From Bordetella parapertussis (GTDB lineage Bacteria; Bacteroidota; Bacteroidia; Chitinophagales; Chitinophagaceae), in contig CALQJX020000010.1 in the NCBI GenBank assembly GCA_943331005.2, positions 66,596 to 130,595 on the forward strand: a DNA stretch of 64,000 bases. The letters run 5' to 3'. The translations under genes were made by a program, and so were the position numbers. Positions 34,599-42,844 of this stretch are shown piece by piece. The notes under the pieces were generated by a model. That model had not been told where the DNA came from, did not search any database, and worked only from the letters and a program-made list of their open reading frames with translations. Position 1 is the first letter of the stretch. Each line of letters starts with the position of its first letter.

Positions 34599-35285
34599 TT
34601 ACTTATTCTTTTTTGCACTGCGATCTCTGTTGATCTTCATCTTGCCACTTTTGTCCCTCATATAGAACATATAGCCTGCAGATACACAGAAACTGTAGCT
34701 GCGGATAGACATATCACTCAGCCCGGTGGGGTCAAGATCCATAAAGCCCATTTGTCCGCGCAGTCTGGCCACAAGACCTGCTGTTAACTGGTAGCCTACA
34801 TTTATGCCGGCACCTATATCTATTGGTCTGAGACCGTCGCCTACCTTAGAGCCGATCTTTATATCGCTGCGCGAGTCTATAGTAGCAGTATGCAGGTAGT
34901 TGTTGCCGTCTTTGTTCCAGCCTATGAAGGGTCCGGCACCCAGAAATAGCCTGTCTGTACCCAGCATACCTATCTTATATTGCAGGAACAGCGGTATTTC
35001 TACAGACTTTACGGTCATTTGCTGGTAGCCACCCGGTATATTGTTTCTGTAACCGGTAGTTACATAATAGATGCCCGGCTGAAAATAGAGGTTGTCGGTG
35101 AGCGCCATATCAGACATTACGCCAAACCTGCCGCCATTTCTGAAGGTGGTTTCTTTCATTGCCCCATGATACAGCACATTGTAGTTCGATACATTAAAGC
35201 CAGCTTCCACCCCAAAGCCCATTTGAGCAGAGCCGGTAAGTGCCATTGAAAACATTGCCGCAGAAAGTAGTAAGATCTTCTTCAT
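34599..35285 (-). CDS. PorT-like outer-membrane beta-barrel protein
   Basis: A 228-aa outer-membrane barrel of the PorT/OMP_b-brl_2 type. Signal peptide MKKILLLSAAMFSMALTGSAQ, then MGFGVEAGFNVSNYNVLYHG, YFQPGIYYVTTGYRNNIPGG, KSVEIPLFLQYKIGMLG and FLGAGPFIGWN, all typical of the family. The C-terminus after the last strand is a basic tail (KMKINRDRSAKKNK), which is unusual because barrels normally end in an aromatic residue. Function unknown. Confidence 0.85.
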   Translation of the reverse strand: MKKILLLSAAMFSMALTGSAQMGFGVEAGFNVSNYNVLYHGAMKETTFRNGGRFGVMSDMALTDNLYFQPGIYYVTTGYRNNIPGGYQQMTVKSVEIPLFLQYKIGMLGTDRLFLGAGPFIGWNKDGNNYLHTATIDSRSDIKIGSKVGDGLRPIDIGAGINVGYQLTAGLVARLRGQMGFMDLDPTGLSDMSIRSYSFCVSAGYMFYMRDKSGKMKINRDRSAKKNK

Positions 35286-35348
35286 AATTGTGTGCTTTAA
35301 AATGGATGTTACTGCGAATTTACCGAAGAAATGGGTCAGGTCACTTGT

Positions 35349-36164
35349 TTATCTTACTTCTGATGCCAGTTTGCGGGTTATATTATTATCATATTCGGTA
35401 TTGTGGAAGCGGCGCACCCATTTTATGCCCTTTATGGCATTGGTAAGGAATACCTCATCGGCCCCCAGCATATCGGCCATGGTTATGGGACGCTCTGCAA
35501 TAGCTGGTTGGGTATGCAGCAGGTGGCGCCTCATTACGCCTGCTACGCAACCGTCGCTTAGGGGAGGGGTAGAAATATGGCCATTCTTCACTACGAAGAT
35601 GTTGGCAATAACGCTCTCTATGATGTTGCCATGCTGATTGCAGATAAGGGCATCATTCCATTTGTTTGCTTTGGCGATTTTGCCAGCCATGGCATAGACC
35701 AGCGCATTGGCACTCTTCAGATTGCTGGTGCTGTCAATGCTTTTACATACATCTGTTGCCAGGTCCACTATAAGCCCGTTCTCATTCAGGGTAGTTGCTT
35801 CGGGCTCCAGGTGGTAACATTCTATCACATAATTGGCTTTTTTGCTATCGGGTCCGAAGATGCCCCCGCTGCCGGCAAAAACCTGAAGCCGCACCCTGCA
35901 CAGTGCCTGCCATTGGTTCTTTGATACAGTACGTTGCACTTCCTTCAGCAGCACCTCTGGCGAAAACCTTGGCGGCAGCACAAAACCCAGCTGTTGCATG
36001 CCTGCAAACAGGCGGTCCATATGGTACTGAGCCAGTAAGATGGCGCCATCCTGTACCAGCATGGTCTCAAAAAGCCCCACCCCATACCTGAATGCACTAT
36101 TGTCGGGGCTGATGAGTGCAGCTTCTGCAGCGGTTATCTTGCCATTGATGTTGGTAAAGCTCAA
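35349..36164 (-). CDS. Class IV aminotransferase (PabC/D-amino-acid aminotransferase family)
   Basis: PLP enzyme of fold type IV, 271 aa, such as aminodeoxychorismate lyase (PabC) or a branched-chain/D-amino-acid aminotransferase. Marks: ISPDNSAFRYGVGLFETMLV, the PLP-Lys region SNLKSANALVYAMAGKIA, DALICNQHGNIIESVIANIF and VAGVMRRHLL. The short length and the FETM start are closest to PabC-like enzymes; which reaction it performs cannot be decided from sequence reading, and pabB is not adjacent. Confidence 0.85.
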   Translation of the reverse strand: MSFTNINGKITAAEAALISPDNSAFRYGVGLFETMLVQDGAILLAQYHMDRLFAGMQQLGFVLPPRFSPEVLLKEVQRTVSKNQWQALCRVRLQVFAGSGGIFGPDSKKANYVIECYHLEPEATTLNENGLIVDLATDVCKSIDSTSNLKSANALVYAMAGKIAKANKWNDALICNQHGNIIESVIANIFVVKNGHISTPPLSDGCVAGVMRRHLLHTQPAIAERPITMADMLGADEVFLTNAIKGIKWVRRFHNTEYDNNITRKLASEVR

Positions 36165-36295
36165 AACGAATGAAAGTAAAGGGGGTAGTGATCCTTTGCA
36201 GCCGGGTAAAGTTACAGCTTAGTTAAATAAACCCTCTGCCGGAAATGTACCCCCCTAAAATTGCAGGTACTGATGTTGATTGAAGTGATTGTTTT

Positions 36296-36303
36296 TACAT
36301 TTG
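36296..36303 (+). promoter_or_regulatory. Promoter of the rhomboid gene
   Basis: TACATTTG -7 box with TTG at 36276-36278, 17 bp upstream, a good Bacteroidota-type promoter. The ATG (36308) follows the box after only 4 nt, so the mRNA should be leaderless. Confidence 0.62.
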
Positions 36304-36307
36304 CATA

Positions 36308-37117
36308 ATGTTCAGTTCCAGACAAGGCGGCTTCTCCCAGATACCCACTATAGTAAAGAACATAATAATAATCAATGTTCTGTTCTTCCTGCTGCAAAAT
36401 GTGCTGGGAGACAAGGCCGATATGTACCTGGCACTGCACTACTGGGAGTCGCCCTATTTCAGGTGGTGGCAGTTGTTCACCCATATGTTCATGCATGCCA
36501 ATGTGGGCCACATATTCTTCAATATGTTTGCCCTCTGGATGTTTGGCTCTATACTGGAGAATGTATTTGGTCCAAAGCGTTTCCTTATATTCTACCTCGT
36601 TTGTGGTTTGGGCGCAGCTATCTGCCACCTCTCTGTACTTGGTTTCGAGTTTCATAAACTGCATGCGGCCTTCCTGTATTATCAGGAACATCCTTCATTG
36701 ACCAGCTATGCGCAATTCCTTAAAAGATCGTCCTTTACAGAAGAGGTATTCATGAGGGTGCTTTCTTTCTGGCAGCAAAACCCCGATTGTACAGACTGTG
36801 CGCAGCAATCAATTCAGTTCATCAACCAGAAGTATGCACTCATGCTCAATGAGGCCACAGTGGGTGCCTCGGGTGCGGTGTTCGGTTTGTTATTTGCCTT
36901 TGGTTACCTGTTCCCCGAAATGGAGCTGATGCTTATTTTTCCGCCCATACCTATCAAGGCCAAGTGGTTTGTGGCAGGTTATGCGGCAATAGAACTCTTC
37001 TCAGGCATTCAGAATTCAGCCGGCGACAATATTGCACACTTTGCCCATTTGGGAGGGATGCTGTTTGCCTTCATTCTGCTGCGAGCCTGGAAAAGCCGCA
37101 CCACCCGCTGGAATTAA
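36308..37117 (+). CDS. Rhomboid family intramembrane serine protease
   Basis: A 269-aa membrane protease that cuts transmembrane substrates. Core marks: WWQLFTHMFMHANVGHIFFNMFALWMFGS (loop and the helix with conserved His/Asn), catalytic Ser188 in VGASGAVFGLLF, and catalytic His247 in HFAHLGGMLF. Between helices at about residues 110-175 lies an extra hydrophilic segment with a Cys pair (PDCTDCAQQ), longer than in the minimal bacterial fold. Monocistronic with its own promoter. Confidence 0.94.
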   Translation: MFSSRQGGFSQIPTIVKNIIIINVLFFLLQNVLGDKADMYLALHYWESPYFRWWQLFTHMFMHANVGHIFFNMFALWMFGSILENVFGPKRFLIFYLVCGLGAAICHLSVLGFEFHKLHAAFLYYQEHPSLTSYAQFLKRSSFTEEVFMRVLSFWQQNPDCTDCAQQSIQFINQKYALMLNEATVGASGAVFGLLFAFGYLFPEMELMLIFPPIPIKAKWFVAGYAAIELFSGIQNSAGDNIAHFAHLGGMLFAFILLRAWKSRTTRWN

Positions 37118-37192
37118 CCAACTGCGCTTGCAAAATATCAGGTAGTTTAGGGAGCCCATTCTTCGCTAATTGCGGTCTTTGAGCCAATTGTA

Positions 37193-37212
37193 GGTAGATC
37201 TGCACATCTACC
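37193..37212. repeat. Small hairpin between rhomboid and pRiA4b-like genes
   Basis: GGTAGAT / ATCTACC with a 6-nt loop in a 244-bp intergenic region. No T-run follows directly; a terminator role is doubtful. Confidence 0.35.
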
Positions 37213-37361
37213 CGTTGCTATGCCTTCAGCACAATATTCCTTATTTTCGCAACACACAGGCGCAAAGTAGGCTTGCAATCATTAGTTTTACGTTGCAATT
37301 GAATGTTTGCCCTGAGTAAACAACCTATTAATTCCTGTTTTCAACATTTGATATTTCTATA

Positions 37362-37943
37362 ATGGCTATACTCCGTTTCAGAGTTTTTTGGGAAGAAGAC
37401 GACCAGACCTACCGTGATATTGAGATCCAGGGCAGCCAGACCTTCATGGATCTGCACCAGTGCATCGTCAAGGCGTTCGAATTTGATGGTAAACACCCTG
37501 CTTCATTTTTCGAAAGTAATGAGCGCTGGCAGCGCAGCGGCAGGGAACTGAATTCGGAGGTGCTGGCAAATAAGAAAGATGCACCTGCTCTTTCTATGAT
37601 CAAAACACCGGTTTCTGCACTCATCAGCCTGCCCGATCAGAAGTTTGTTTATGTATACGATCCGGTAAAGAAGTGGACATTCCTGCTGGAACTGATCAAT
37701 GTGAACAAGGAAGAGACCTATCGTCGTGTGTATCCGTTCATTCTGCGCAAAGAGGGCATTGCTCCGGCACAGTATGGCATCAAGGGTGTAGCAGTAGACA
37801 AGATCATGGAGATAGAAGAAAAGTATGACTTGGGTGCAGATGAAATGGCCGAAGGTTTTGGCGATGAAGGAGAGGGAGAAAATGAAAGTGGCGGTGAAGA
37901 AGCTTCTGAATCTTATGCCGACGATGGCGGTGGCGAATACTAA
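37362..37943 (+). CDS. pRiA4b ORF-3-like (IS1096 passenger TnpR-like) family protein
   Basis: A 193-aa protein with a pRiA4b ORF-3-like domain: ILRFRVFWEEDDQTYRDIEI, FMDLHQCIVKAFEFDGKHPA, FVYVYDPVKKWTFLLELINV. In other genomes this family is sometimes named as a passenger of IS1096, but it is widespread in chromosomes and no transposase is present here. The last 40 residues are very acidic and Gly/Glu-rich (EGEGENESGGEEASES). The function is unknown. A terminator follows. Confidence 0.82.
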   Translation: MAILRFRVFWEEDDQTYRDIEIQGSQTFMDLHQCIVKAFEFDGKHPASFFESNERWQRSGRELNSEVLANKKDAPALSMIKTPVSALISLPDQKFVYVYDPVKKWTFLLELINVNKEETYRRVYPFILRKEGIAPAQYGIKGVAVDKIMEIEEKYDLGADEMAEGFGDEGEGENESGGEEASESYADDGGGEY

Positions 37944-37974
37944 AGTTCAATCCTTTAAACAGTAATATTTCCTG

Positions 37975-38008
37975 CCCTGCAATAGCCAGCTATTGCAGGG
38001 TTTATTAT
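37975..38008 (+). terminator. Terminator after the pRiA4b-like gene
   Basis: Stem CCCTGCAATAGC / GCTATTGCAGGG (12 bp) with a 2-nt apex, followed by TTTATTAT. It ends only 11-19 bp before the miaA start. Confidence 0.85.
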
Positions 38009-38019
38009 AAAAGATCAGC

Positions 38020-38928
38020 TTGGCTGCACCACTACCCATAGTTTATGTAATAGCCGGTCCCACTGCTGTGGGCAAGACCGCTGTGTCTATAGCGCTGGCG
38101 CAGCGGCTGGGCACTGCCATAGTATCTGCCGATAGCAGGCAGTGCTACCGTGGCATGACCATCGGTACGGCAAAGCCCGATGCTGCAGAATTGGCCGCAG
38201 TTCCCCACTACTTCATAGACTCGCACAGTATTACCGATGCTATCACTGCTGCAGATTATGAGCAGCTATCGCTGCAGTATATAAGTGAGGTGCTGCAAAA
38301 GCATGGCAGAGCAGTAGTGTGTGGCGGCACAGGGCTATATATACAGGCACTTTGCGAGGGGCTTGATGAGATGCCCCCTGCAGACCCGCAGGTGGTAGCA
38401 ACTGCAGAAGAGCAATATTCCCAACAGGGTATAGCATGGCTGCAGCAGGCAGTAGCTGCAGAAGACCCTGAGTTCTATAGCCGGGGAGAGATACAAAACC
38501 CGGCCAGGTTGTTGCGGGCATTGGCGTTTGTGCGCACCAATGGCAGCAGCATAGTACACTATCGCACCAATACCAGAAAAGAGCGCCCGTTCCGCATAGT
38601 GAAGGCGGGACTGGAGCTGCCCAGAGAGGTGCTCTATGAACGCATCAATCAGCGGGTAGATATCATGATGCAGCAGGGATTACTGCAGGAGGTGACAGCG
38701 CTTATGCCCCATCGCCAACTGAAGAACCTGCAGACAGTAGGTTATGCAGAGTTGTTCGATTATCTGGAGGGCAATTGTACACTGGACTATGCTGTAGACA
38801 AGATAAAACAGCACAGCCGCAACTACGCCAAGCGCCAGCTTACCTGGTTCAAAAAAGATAAAGAATTCATCTGGTTCAGTGCGGCAGAGCCGCAGCTTGT
38901 AGATAAGATACTGGCACTGGGTCAATGA
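38020..38928 (+). CDS. miaA: tRNA dimethylallyltransferase MiaA
   Basis: A 302-aa enzyme that adds the isopentenyl group to A37 of UNN-reading tRNAs. P-loop AGPTAVGKTAVSIAL begins at residue 12, then SADSRQCYRGMTIGTAKP, HYFIDSHSI, VCGGTGLYIQALCEGLD and QTVGYAELFDYLEG. The start must be TTG 38020: there is no ATG before the P-loop and an in-frame stop lies at 38008-38010. A complete terminator hairpin lies immediately upstream, so transcription must start inside or after it or depend on read-through. The C-terminal residues align to normal length. Confidence 0.94.
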   Translation: MAAPLPIVYVIAGPTAVGKTAVSIALAQRLGTAIVSADSRQCYRGMTIGTAKPDAAELAAVPHYFIDSHSITDAITAADYEQLSLQYISEVLQKHGRAVVCGGTGLYIQALCEGLDEMPPADPQVVATAEEQYSQQGIAWLQQAVAAEDPEFYSRGEIQNPARLLRALAFVRTNGSSIVHYRTNTRKERPFRIVKAGLELPREVLYERINQRVDIMMQQGLLQEVTALMPHRQLKNLQTVGYAELFDYLEGNCTLDYAVDKIKQHSRNYAKRQLTWFKKDKEFIWFSAAEPQLVDKILALGQ

Positions 38929-38932
38929 AGAA

Positions 38933-39382
38933 CTAGTGCAGGGGTTCCAATTCTTTGGTAGTGTTCATTACACTTGCATTTCGTAAGTGAGCATTGATAG
39001 GCAATTTCAATTTGTAAGGTCTGTTGAATGCTTCCTGAGATAACCTGAAGTGACTGGACAATGTACGGATCACTTCTTTTGAGATGCCTTTTTTATAATT
39101 AAGAATGTCTGAAACCAATCCTTTACTCACGTTCAGGATAGCAGAAAGATCTTTAGCTTGTAAGCTATGTTCTATCATCAGTGATTTTAGCAATACTATA
39201 GGGTCTGTATCTGCAAAACTATTGTGTTCCATATCCCATTTTTCAATAAGAAATGTGAGCAACTCTATCTCGTCTGCTATTCCTTTTTTTCTTAAAGGTT
39301 CTTCAGAAAGTGCATCAAGCACTTTGCAGTATTCATTATACTGTTTTTTAGTCTTAATGACCTTGTACTTTAAACTATCCAT
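38933..39382 (-). CDS. higA: HigA-type antitoxin / HTH transcriptional regulator
   Basis: A 149-aa XRE-type protein acting as antitoxin and repressor of the higBA pair. The N-terminal part (IKTKKQYNEYCKVLDALSEE) is typical of the Bacteroidota HigA group; the HTH is at about residues 75-125, SLQAKDLSAILNVSKGLVSD followed by KKGISKEVIRTLSSHFRLSQ. It lies 12 bp downstream of the toxin gene, toxin first, as in classic hig modules. Its stop is 4 bp from the convergent miaA stop. Confidence 0.88.
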   Translation of the reverse strand: MDSLKYKVIKTKKQYNEYCKVLDALSEEPLRKKGIADEIELLTFLIEKWDMEHNSFADTDPIVLLKSLMIEHSLQAKDLSAILNVSKGLVSDILNYKKGISKEVIRTLSSHFRLSQEAFNRPYKLKLPINAHLRNASVMNTTKELEPLH

Positions 39383-39394
39383 GATCGCTCTTTC

Positions 39395-39727
39395 TTAATA
39401 ATTGTTAACATCAAATTGCATATTCTGTTTACAAAGTCTGGTATATGCATCATGTGTGCCCAGCCAACAAACAAAGAGATGAACCTGTGTATGCCCAAAT
39501 GCATATTTACAGATCATCCTGTATTTGTTCCCTCCAATATCAAATACTACTCTGTTACTTCCTTTTCCAAGTAGGTCAGCACTTCTGAAGGTTTCCTGAA
39601 TGTTTTCGGGAAATTCCCAATCTGCGTATTTCAAAATATTTAACCACATATTCAGCGAGAGTCTGCTACCCGCGTTCTGGATAGCATAATCCTCTATGGT
39701 CTGCTTTTTGATCAGATGCACTTTCAT
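39395..39727 (-). CDS. higB: HigB-type toxin (mRNA interferase)
   Basis: A 110-aa RelE-superfamily toxin of the HigB group. Marks: NILKYADWEFPENIQETFRS near the middle, GSNRVVFDIGGNKYRMICKY and VHLFVCWLGTHDAYTRL, the conserved C-terminal block of HigB. It would cut mRNA at the ribosome when HigA is depleted. Length is normal and the frame is intact, so the module appears functional. A candidate operator is just upstream at 39753-39771. Confidence 0.9.
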   Translation of the reverse strand: MKVHLIKKQTIEDYAIQNAGSRLSLNMWLNILKYADWEFPENIQETFRSADLLGKGSNRVVFDIGGNKYRMICKYAFGHTQVHLFVCWLGTHDAYTRLCKQNMQFDVNNY

Positions 39728-39752
39728 TGTGATCTGTAAAATTAATCAAATT

Positions 39753-39771
39753 AGTTCACATTTCGTGAACT
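39753..39771. promoter_or_regulatory. Candidate HigA operator
   Basis: Inverted repeat AGTTCAC ATTTC GTGAACT (7-bp perfect arms, 5-nt spacer), 25 bp upstream of the higB start and next to a TAATTTG promoter-like sequence on the minus strand. Binding is inferred from position and symmetry. Confidence 0.6.
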
Positions 39772-39884
39772 TTTGGTTTAGCATACAGATATGCTAGTAT
39801 CTCCCCGCCTTCTCACTAAAATGAATTAATTTGCTATCTCAATTGATGTGTAATAGCCCCGGCCATTACCCTTAAAACCGTTTT

Positions 39885-41831
39885 ATGACCAGACGTATAC
39901 TCATGGCCACCGCCACCCTGTTACTTTTTGTATTGGCAGCACAGGCCGGTGGCGGCAACTATTGTGCCGACCGCAAAAAGAAGGCTTCCCGCATGCAGGC
40001 AAAGACCACCACTGCCGATCCGGGTGAAGGTGATTATGATGTCAAATACCTCCGTTTCGATCTGCATGTTTCAGATACGTCCATATACATAGAGCCGTCT
40101 GTGCTCACCACTACGGCGCAGGTCATTGCGTCTTCTATGACCGATTATGTTTTTGAGCTGGGCAGCACCATGGTCGTAGACTCTGCCAAAGTAAACGGAA
40201 CTACCTTGCCGGTTACCGGTGCGGGTCCTGTACGTCGCATTACACTACCTGCGGCACTTGCCACAGGGGCCATGTTCACGGCCAAAATATACTACCACGG
40301 CATGCCCCCTTCGGGTGTTGGCTTTTTCAATGGGGTCACACATGCTGTATCTACAGGTGGTACACACATGGTCTATACAGTCAGCGATCCATGGGTGGCC
40401 CTCAACTGGTGGCCCTGCAAGCAGTCTGTCAACGATCAGGCCGACTCTGTAGATATGTTCGTGACCGTACCGCAGAATGTTGTAGATGGCAGCAACGGCA
40501 AGTTGGTAAACGTAGACATGACCTCTACGCCCGGCTACTGGACCTACCACTGGAAGACCAACTACGCTATAGATTACTACCTCATTTCTATTGCTGTGGC
40601 GAAGTATGCCGAATACAAGTCTTTCATGCACTTTACCGGCAGCCCCGATACTATGCTGGTGCAGAATTTCTTTATGGATACTGCCACCTTCAATCCGCTC
40701 TTCAAGGCCAACTTCGATAGTGTGGCACAGATGATAGATCACTTCTCTTCGCTTTTTGGCAGATACCCCTTCTGGAAAGAAAAATACGGTATGTGTTACA
40801 CTACGCTTACAGGCGGCATGGAGCACCAGACCATGACCACCATTGGGGTTACCAATACGGCTACTATAGCGCACGAGCTCACTCACCAGTGGTTTGGCGA
40901 TCATGTTACTTACCGCACCTGGGGCGATATGTGGCTCAGCGAGGGCTTTGCTACTTTTGGCGAACAGCTATATAAGCAGCAGTTCTGGGGTGCCGCCGCC
41001 GCACGCAGTCACAGGCAGTCATACAACAATGCAGCCCTTGGCTATCCCTGCGGCCGCACCTATGTTACAGATACCACTACCGATGATAGTCTGTTCACCA
41101 TAAATCAATATCAGAAGGCCGCAGCATTTATCAATACGCTGCGCTATCTGGCGCCCGAAGACAGCCTGTTCTTCAGGTTGTTGCGCCAGTATCAGACTAC
41201 GTATAGTTTTGGTAATGCTTCAACCGCCGACTTCAAAGCCATTGCAGAATCTGTATACGGTTTCAATCTCGATACCTTCTTCAATCAGTGGGTATATGGT
41301 CGCGGCTATCCTATCTACAAGGCCAACTGGAACCAGATAGGCAGCACTGTTTATGTCAGACTCATGCAGTCGCAGTCCTGCCCCTCCTACACCAACCACT
41401 TCAGCACACCGGTAGAGATACAGCTGAAAGCAGGTGCGCTTGATACCTTCATAAAAGTCTACAACAGCATAGATACACAGGTATTCTCCTTTACCTGGAC
41501 ACCAACCGTAACAGGCGTGGCACTGAATACCAATGCATGGACACTGCTGAAGATGATAGGCATGACCAAAGACGTGACACTGGGTGCAGGCAACATAGAA
41601 AAGACCAACTACCGCATACAACCCAATCCTACGAGGAACTACTGGCAGATAGATGATCTGCCACAGGAAACAGCATTGGCATTGATGGATATGGCTGGCA
41701 GAATATTGTGGGAAGGCCGCAGCACAGGAGCCGCTACCACCATTCCCGGCGAAAAACTACCCGCCGGCAACTACCTGCTACGCCTCAGCGGTGCCGCCAC
41801 CACAGAACATGTGAAACTGGCACATTGGTAA
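39885..41831 (+). CDS. Secreted M1 family metallopeptidase with T9SS sorting domain
   Basis: A 648-aa zinc aminopeptidase-like enzyme exported by Sec and then the type IX system. Signal peptide to about residue 22; M1 N-terminal beta-domain; substrate-recognition motif GGMEHQTMT (position of the classical GXMEN, with His for Asn); zinc site HELTHQWFG (His330, Glu331, His334) and Glu353 in WLSEGFA. The last 75 residues (IQPNPTRNYWQIDDL, LPAGNYLLRL, HVKLAHW) form the type A T9SS C-terminal domain. Cell-surface or secreted peptide degradation is likely. Confidence 0.93.
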   Translation: MTRRILMATATLLLFVLAAQAGGGNYCADRKKKASRMQAKTTTADPGEGDYDVKYLRFDLHVSDTSIYIEPSVLTTTAQVIASSMTDYVFELGSTMVVDSAKVNGTTLPVTGAGPVRRITLPAALATGAMFTAKIYYHGMPPSGVGFFNGVTHAVSTGGTHMVYTVSDPWVALNWWPCKQSVNDQADSVDMFVTVPQNVVDGSNGKLVNVDMTSTPGYWTYHWKTNYAIDYYLISIAVAKYAEYKSFMHFTGSPDTMLVQNFFMDTATFNPLFKANFDSVAQMIDHFSSLFGRYPFWKEKYGMCYTTLTGGMEHQTMTTIGVTNTATIAHELTHQWFGDHVTYRTWGDMWLSEGFATFGEQLYKQQFWGAAAARSHRQSYNNAALGYPCGRTYVTDTTTDDSLFTINQYQKAAAFINTLRYLAPEDSLFFRLLRQYQTTYSFGNASTADFKAIAESVYGFNLDTFFNQWVYGRGYPIYKANWNQIGSTVYVRLMQSQSCPSYTNHFSTPVEIQLKAGALDTFIKVYNSIDTQVFSFTWTPTVTGVALNTNAWTLLKMIGMTKDVTLGAGNIEKTNYRIQPNPTRNYWQIDDLPQETALALMDMAGRILWEGRSTGAATTIPGEKLPAGNYLLRLSGAATTEHVKLAHW

Positions 41832-41836
41832 ATAAT

Positions 41837-41866
41837 ACCTACTCATATTTCACCTACTCATATTTC
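41837..41866. repeat. Perfect 15-bp tandem duplication
   Basis: ACCTACTCATATTTC twice in direct succession, between the peptidase stop codon and its terminator. Probably a slippage duplication without function. Confidence 0.7.
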
Positions 41867-41900
41867 GTCCCACACTTTTTTGAAGTGTGGGACTTTTTTT
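41867..41900 (+). terminator. Terminator of the M1 peptidase gene
   Basis: Stem GTCCCACACTT / AAGTGTGGGAC (11 bp), loop TTTTG, then a run of seven T. Strong and also within reach of the convergent SDR gene. Confidence 0.92.
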
Positions 41901-41906
41901 ATCTGC

Positions 41907-42689
41907 CTATTTCCTGTCTATATCCTGTGCTTTGCGGGTTATTTTCACAACCAGACTGCGTGGCACAAAACGAACAGAGTTGGCTACAATATAGTTGAGC
42001 AGCCCTTGTATGGCCACGGTTTTGCCTGCCATCATAGCTTTGTAGCCATATTCGGCAACGGCGCGTGCACTGGCGGGTTTGGTACGTTTGAAGAGGGGAC
42101 TCTCTTCCAGTGCGGCGGCTGCCACAAAACCGGTATCTGTGGGGCCGGGGCAAAGGGTCGTTACCGTTACACCCTTCTCGCGCACCTCATTGTCTATAGC
42201 TTCAGAAAAGCTCAGTACATAGGCCTTGGTAGCAAAGTATACCGCCATGGTAGGGCCCGACTGGAATGCAGCCGTAGATGCAACATTCATGATGCGGCCA
42301 CTGCCACGCTGCACCATGTCTTTGAGGTATAGCTTAGTAAACAAAGTAAGTGTAGTGATATTTAGGTCTATCATACGGCGTTCCTTGTCCCAGTCTGTTT
42401 CTATGAACAGCCCAAAGTCGCCGAACCCGGCATTGTTGATGAGGTAGTCTATTACTATACCTTGCTGGAGGGTGGCCTCATAGACCTCCTTTGCAGCGTC
42501 AGGTGCAGACAGGTCGCGAGCTAGGGTCAGCACCTTTATGCCAAACTGTTTCTCCAGTTCGGCTTTCAGTTCCAGTAGCTTGTCAGCACTGCGCGCCACC
42601 AGTACCAGATTGTCTCCCTTGGCCGCATGTATCCTTGCCAGTTCCAGCCCAATGCCGTTTGATGCGCCTGTAATAAGTGCTGTTGCCAT
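41907..42689 (-). CDS. Short-chain dehydrogenase/reductase (SDR)
   Basis: A 260-aa NAD(P)-dependent oxidoreductase of the classical SDR type. ATG 42689 (MATALITGASNGIGLELARI) is used; the longer reading spans a -7 box. Cofactor motif TGASNGIG, NNAGFGDFG, catalytic Ser/Tyr/Lys in NVASTAAF, YFATKAYVLSF (YxxxK), and CPGPTDTGF. The substrate is unknown. Monocistronic. Confidence 0.93.
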   Translation of the reverse strand: MATALITGASNGIGLELARIHAAKGDNLVLVARSADKLLELKAELEKQFGIKVLTLARDLSAPDAAKEVYEATLQQGIVIDYLINNAGFGDFGLFIETDWDKERRMIDLNITTLTLFTKLYLKDMVQRGSGRIMNVASTAAFQSGPTMAVYFATKAYVLSFSEAIDNEVREKGVTVTTLCPGPTDTGFVAAAALEESPLFKRTKPASARAVAEYGYKAMMAGKTVAIQGLLNYIVANSVRFVPRSLVVKITRKAQDIDRK

Positions 42690-42709
42690 GTTTGTTGTGT
42701 GTTGAGCCG

Positions 42710-42717
42710 CAAAGGTA
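42710..42717 (-). promoter_or_regulatory. -7 promoter box of the SDR gene
   Basis: Minus-strand TACCTTTG, full consensus, 20 nt before the ATG at 42689. Confidence 0.55.
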
Positions 42718-42817
42718 TCTGTACCTGTGCATTGTGTAGGGGACAAGTTCCGCATTTTATAAAAACATTATAATATCCATGCGCAATAATAAACAGACCG
42801 GGCTGTTTAATAGTGTT

Positions 42818-42825
42818 TAGATTTG
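42818..42825 (+). promoter_or_regulatory. -7 promoter box of the DUF4153 gene
   Basis: TAGATTTG, full consensus, 19 nt before ATG 42845. Confidence 0.5.
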
Positions 42826-42844
42826 TATATATAACACGCATTTC

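Noticed and set aside
37362..37943. Insertion sequence suggested by the IS1096-passenger family name
   Set aside because: No transposase, terminal inverted repeats or target duplication are visible; the family is common in chromosomes.
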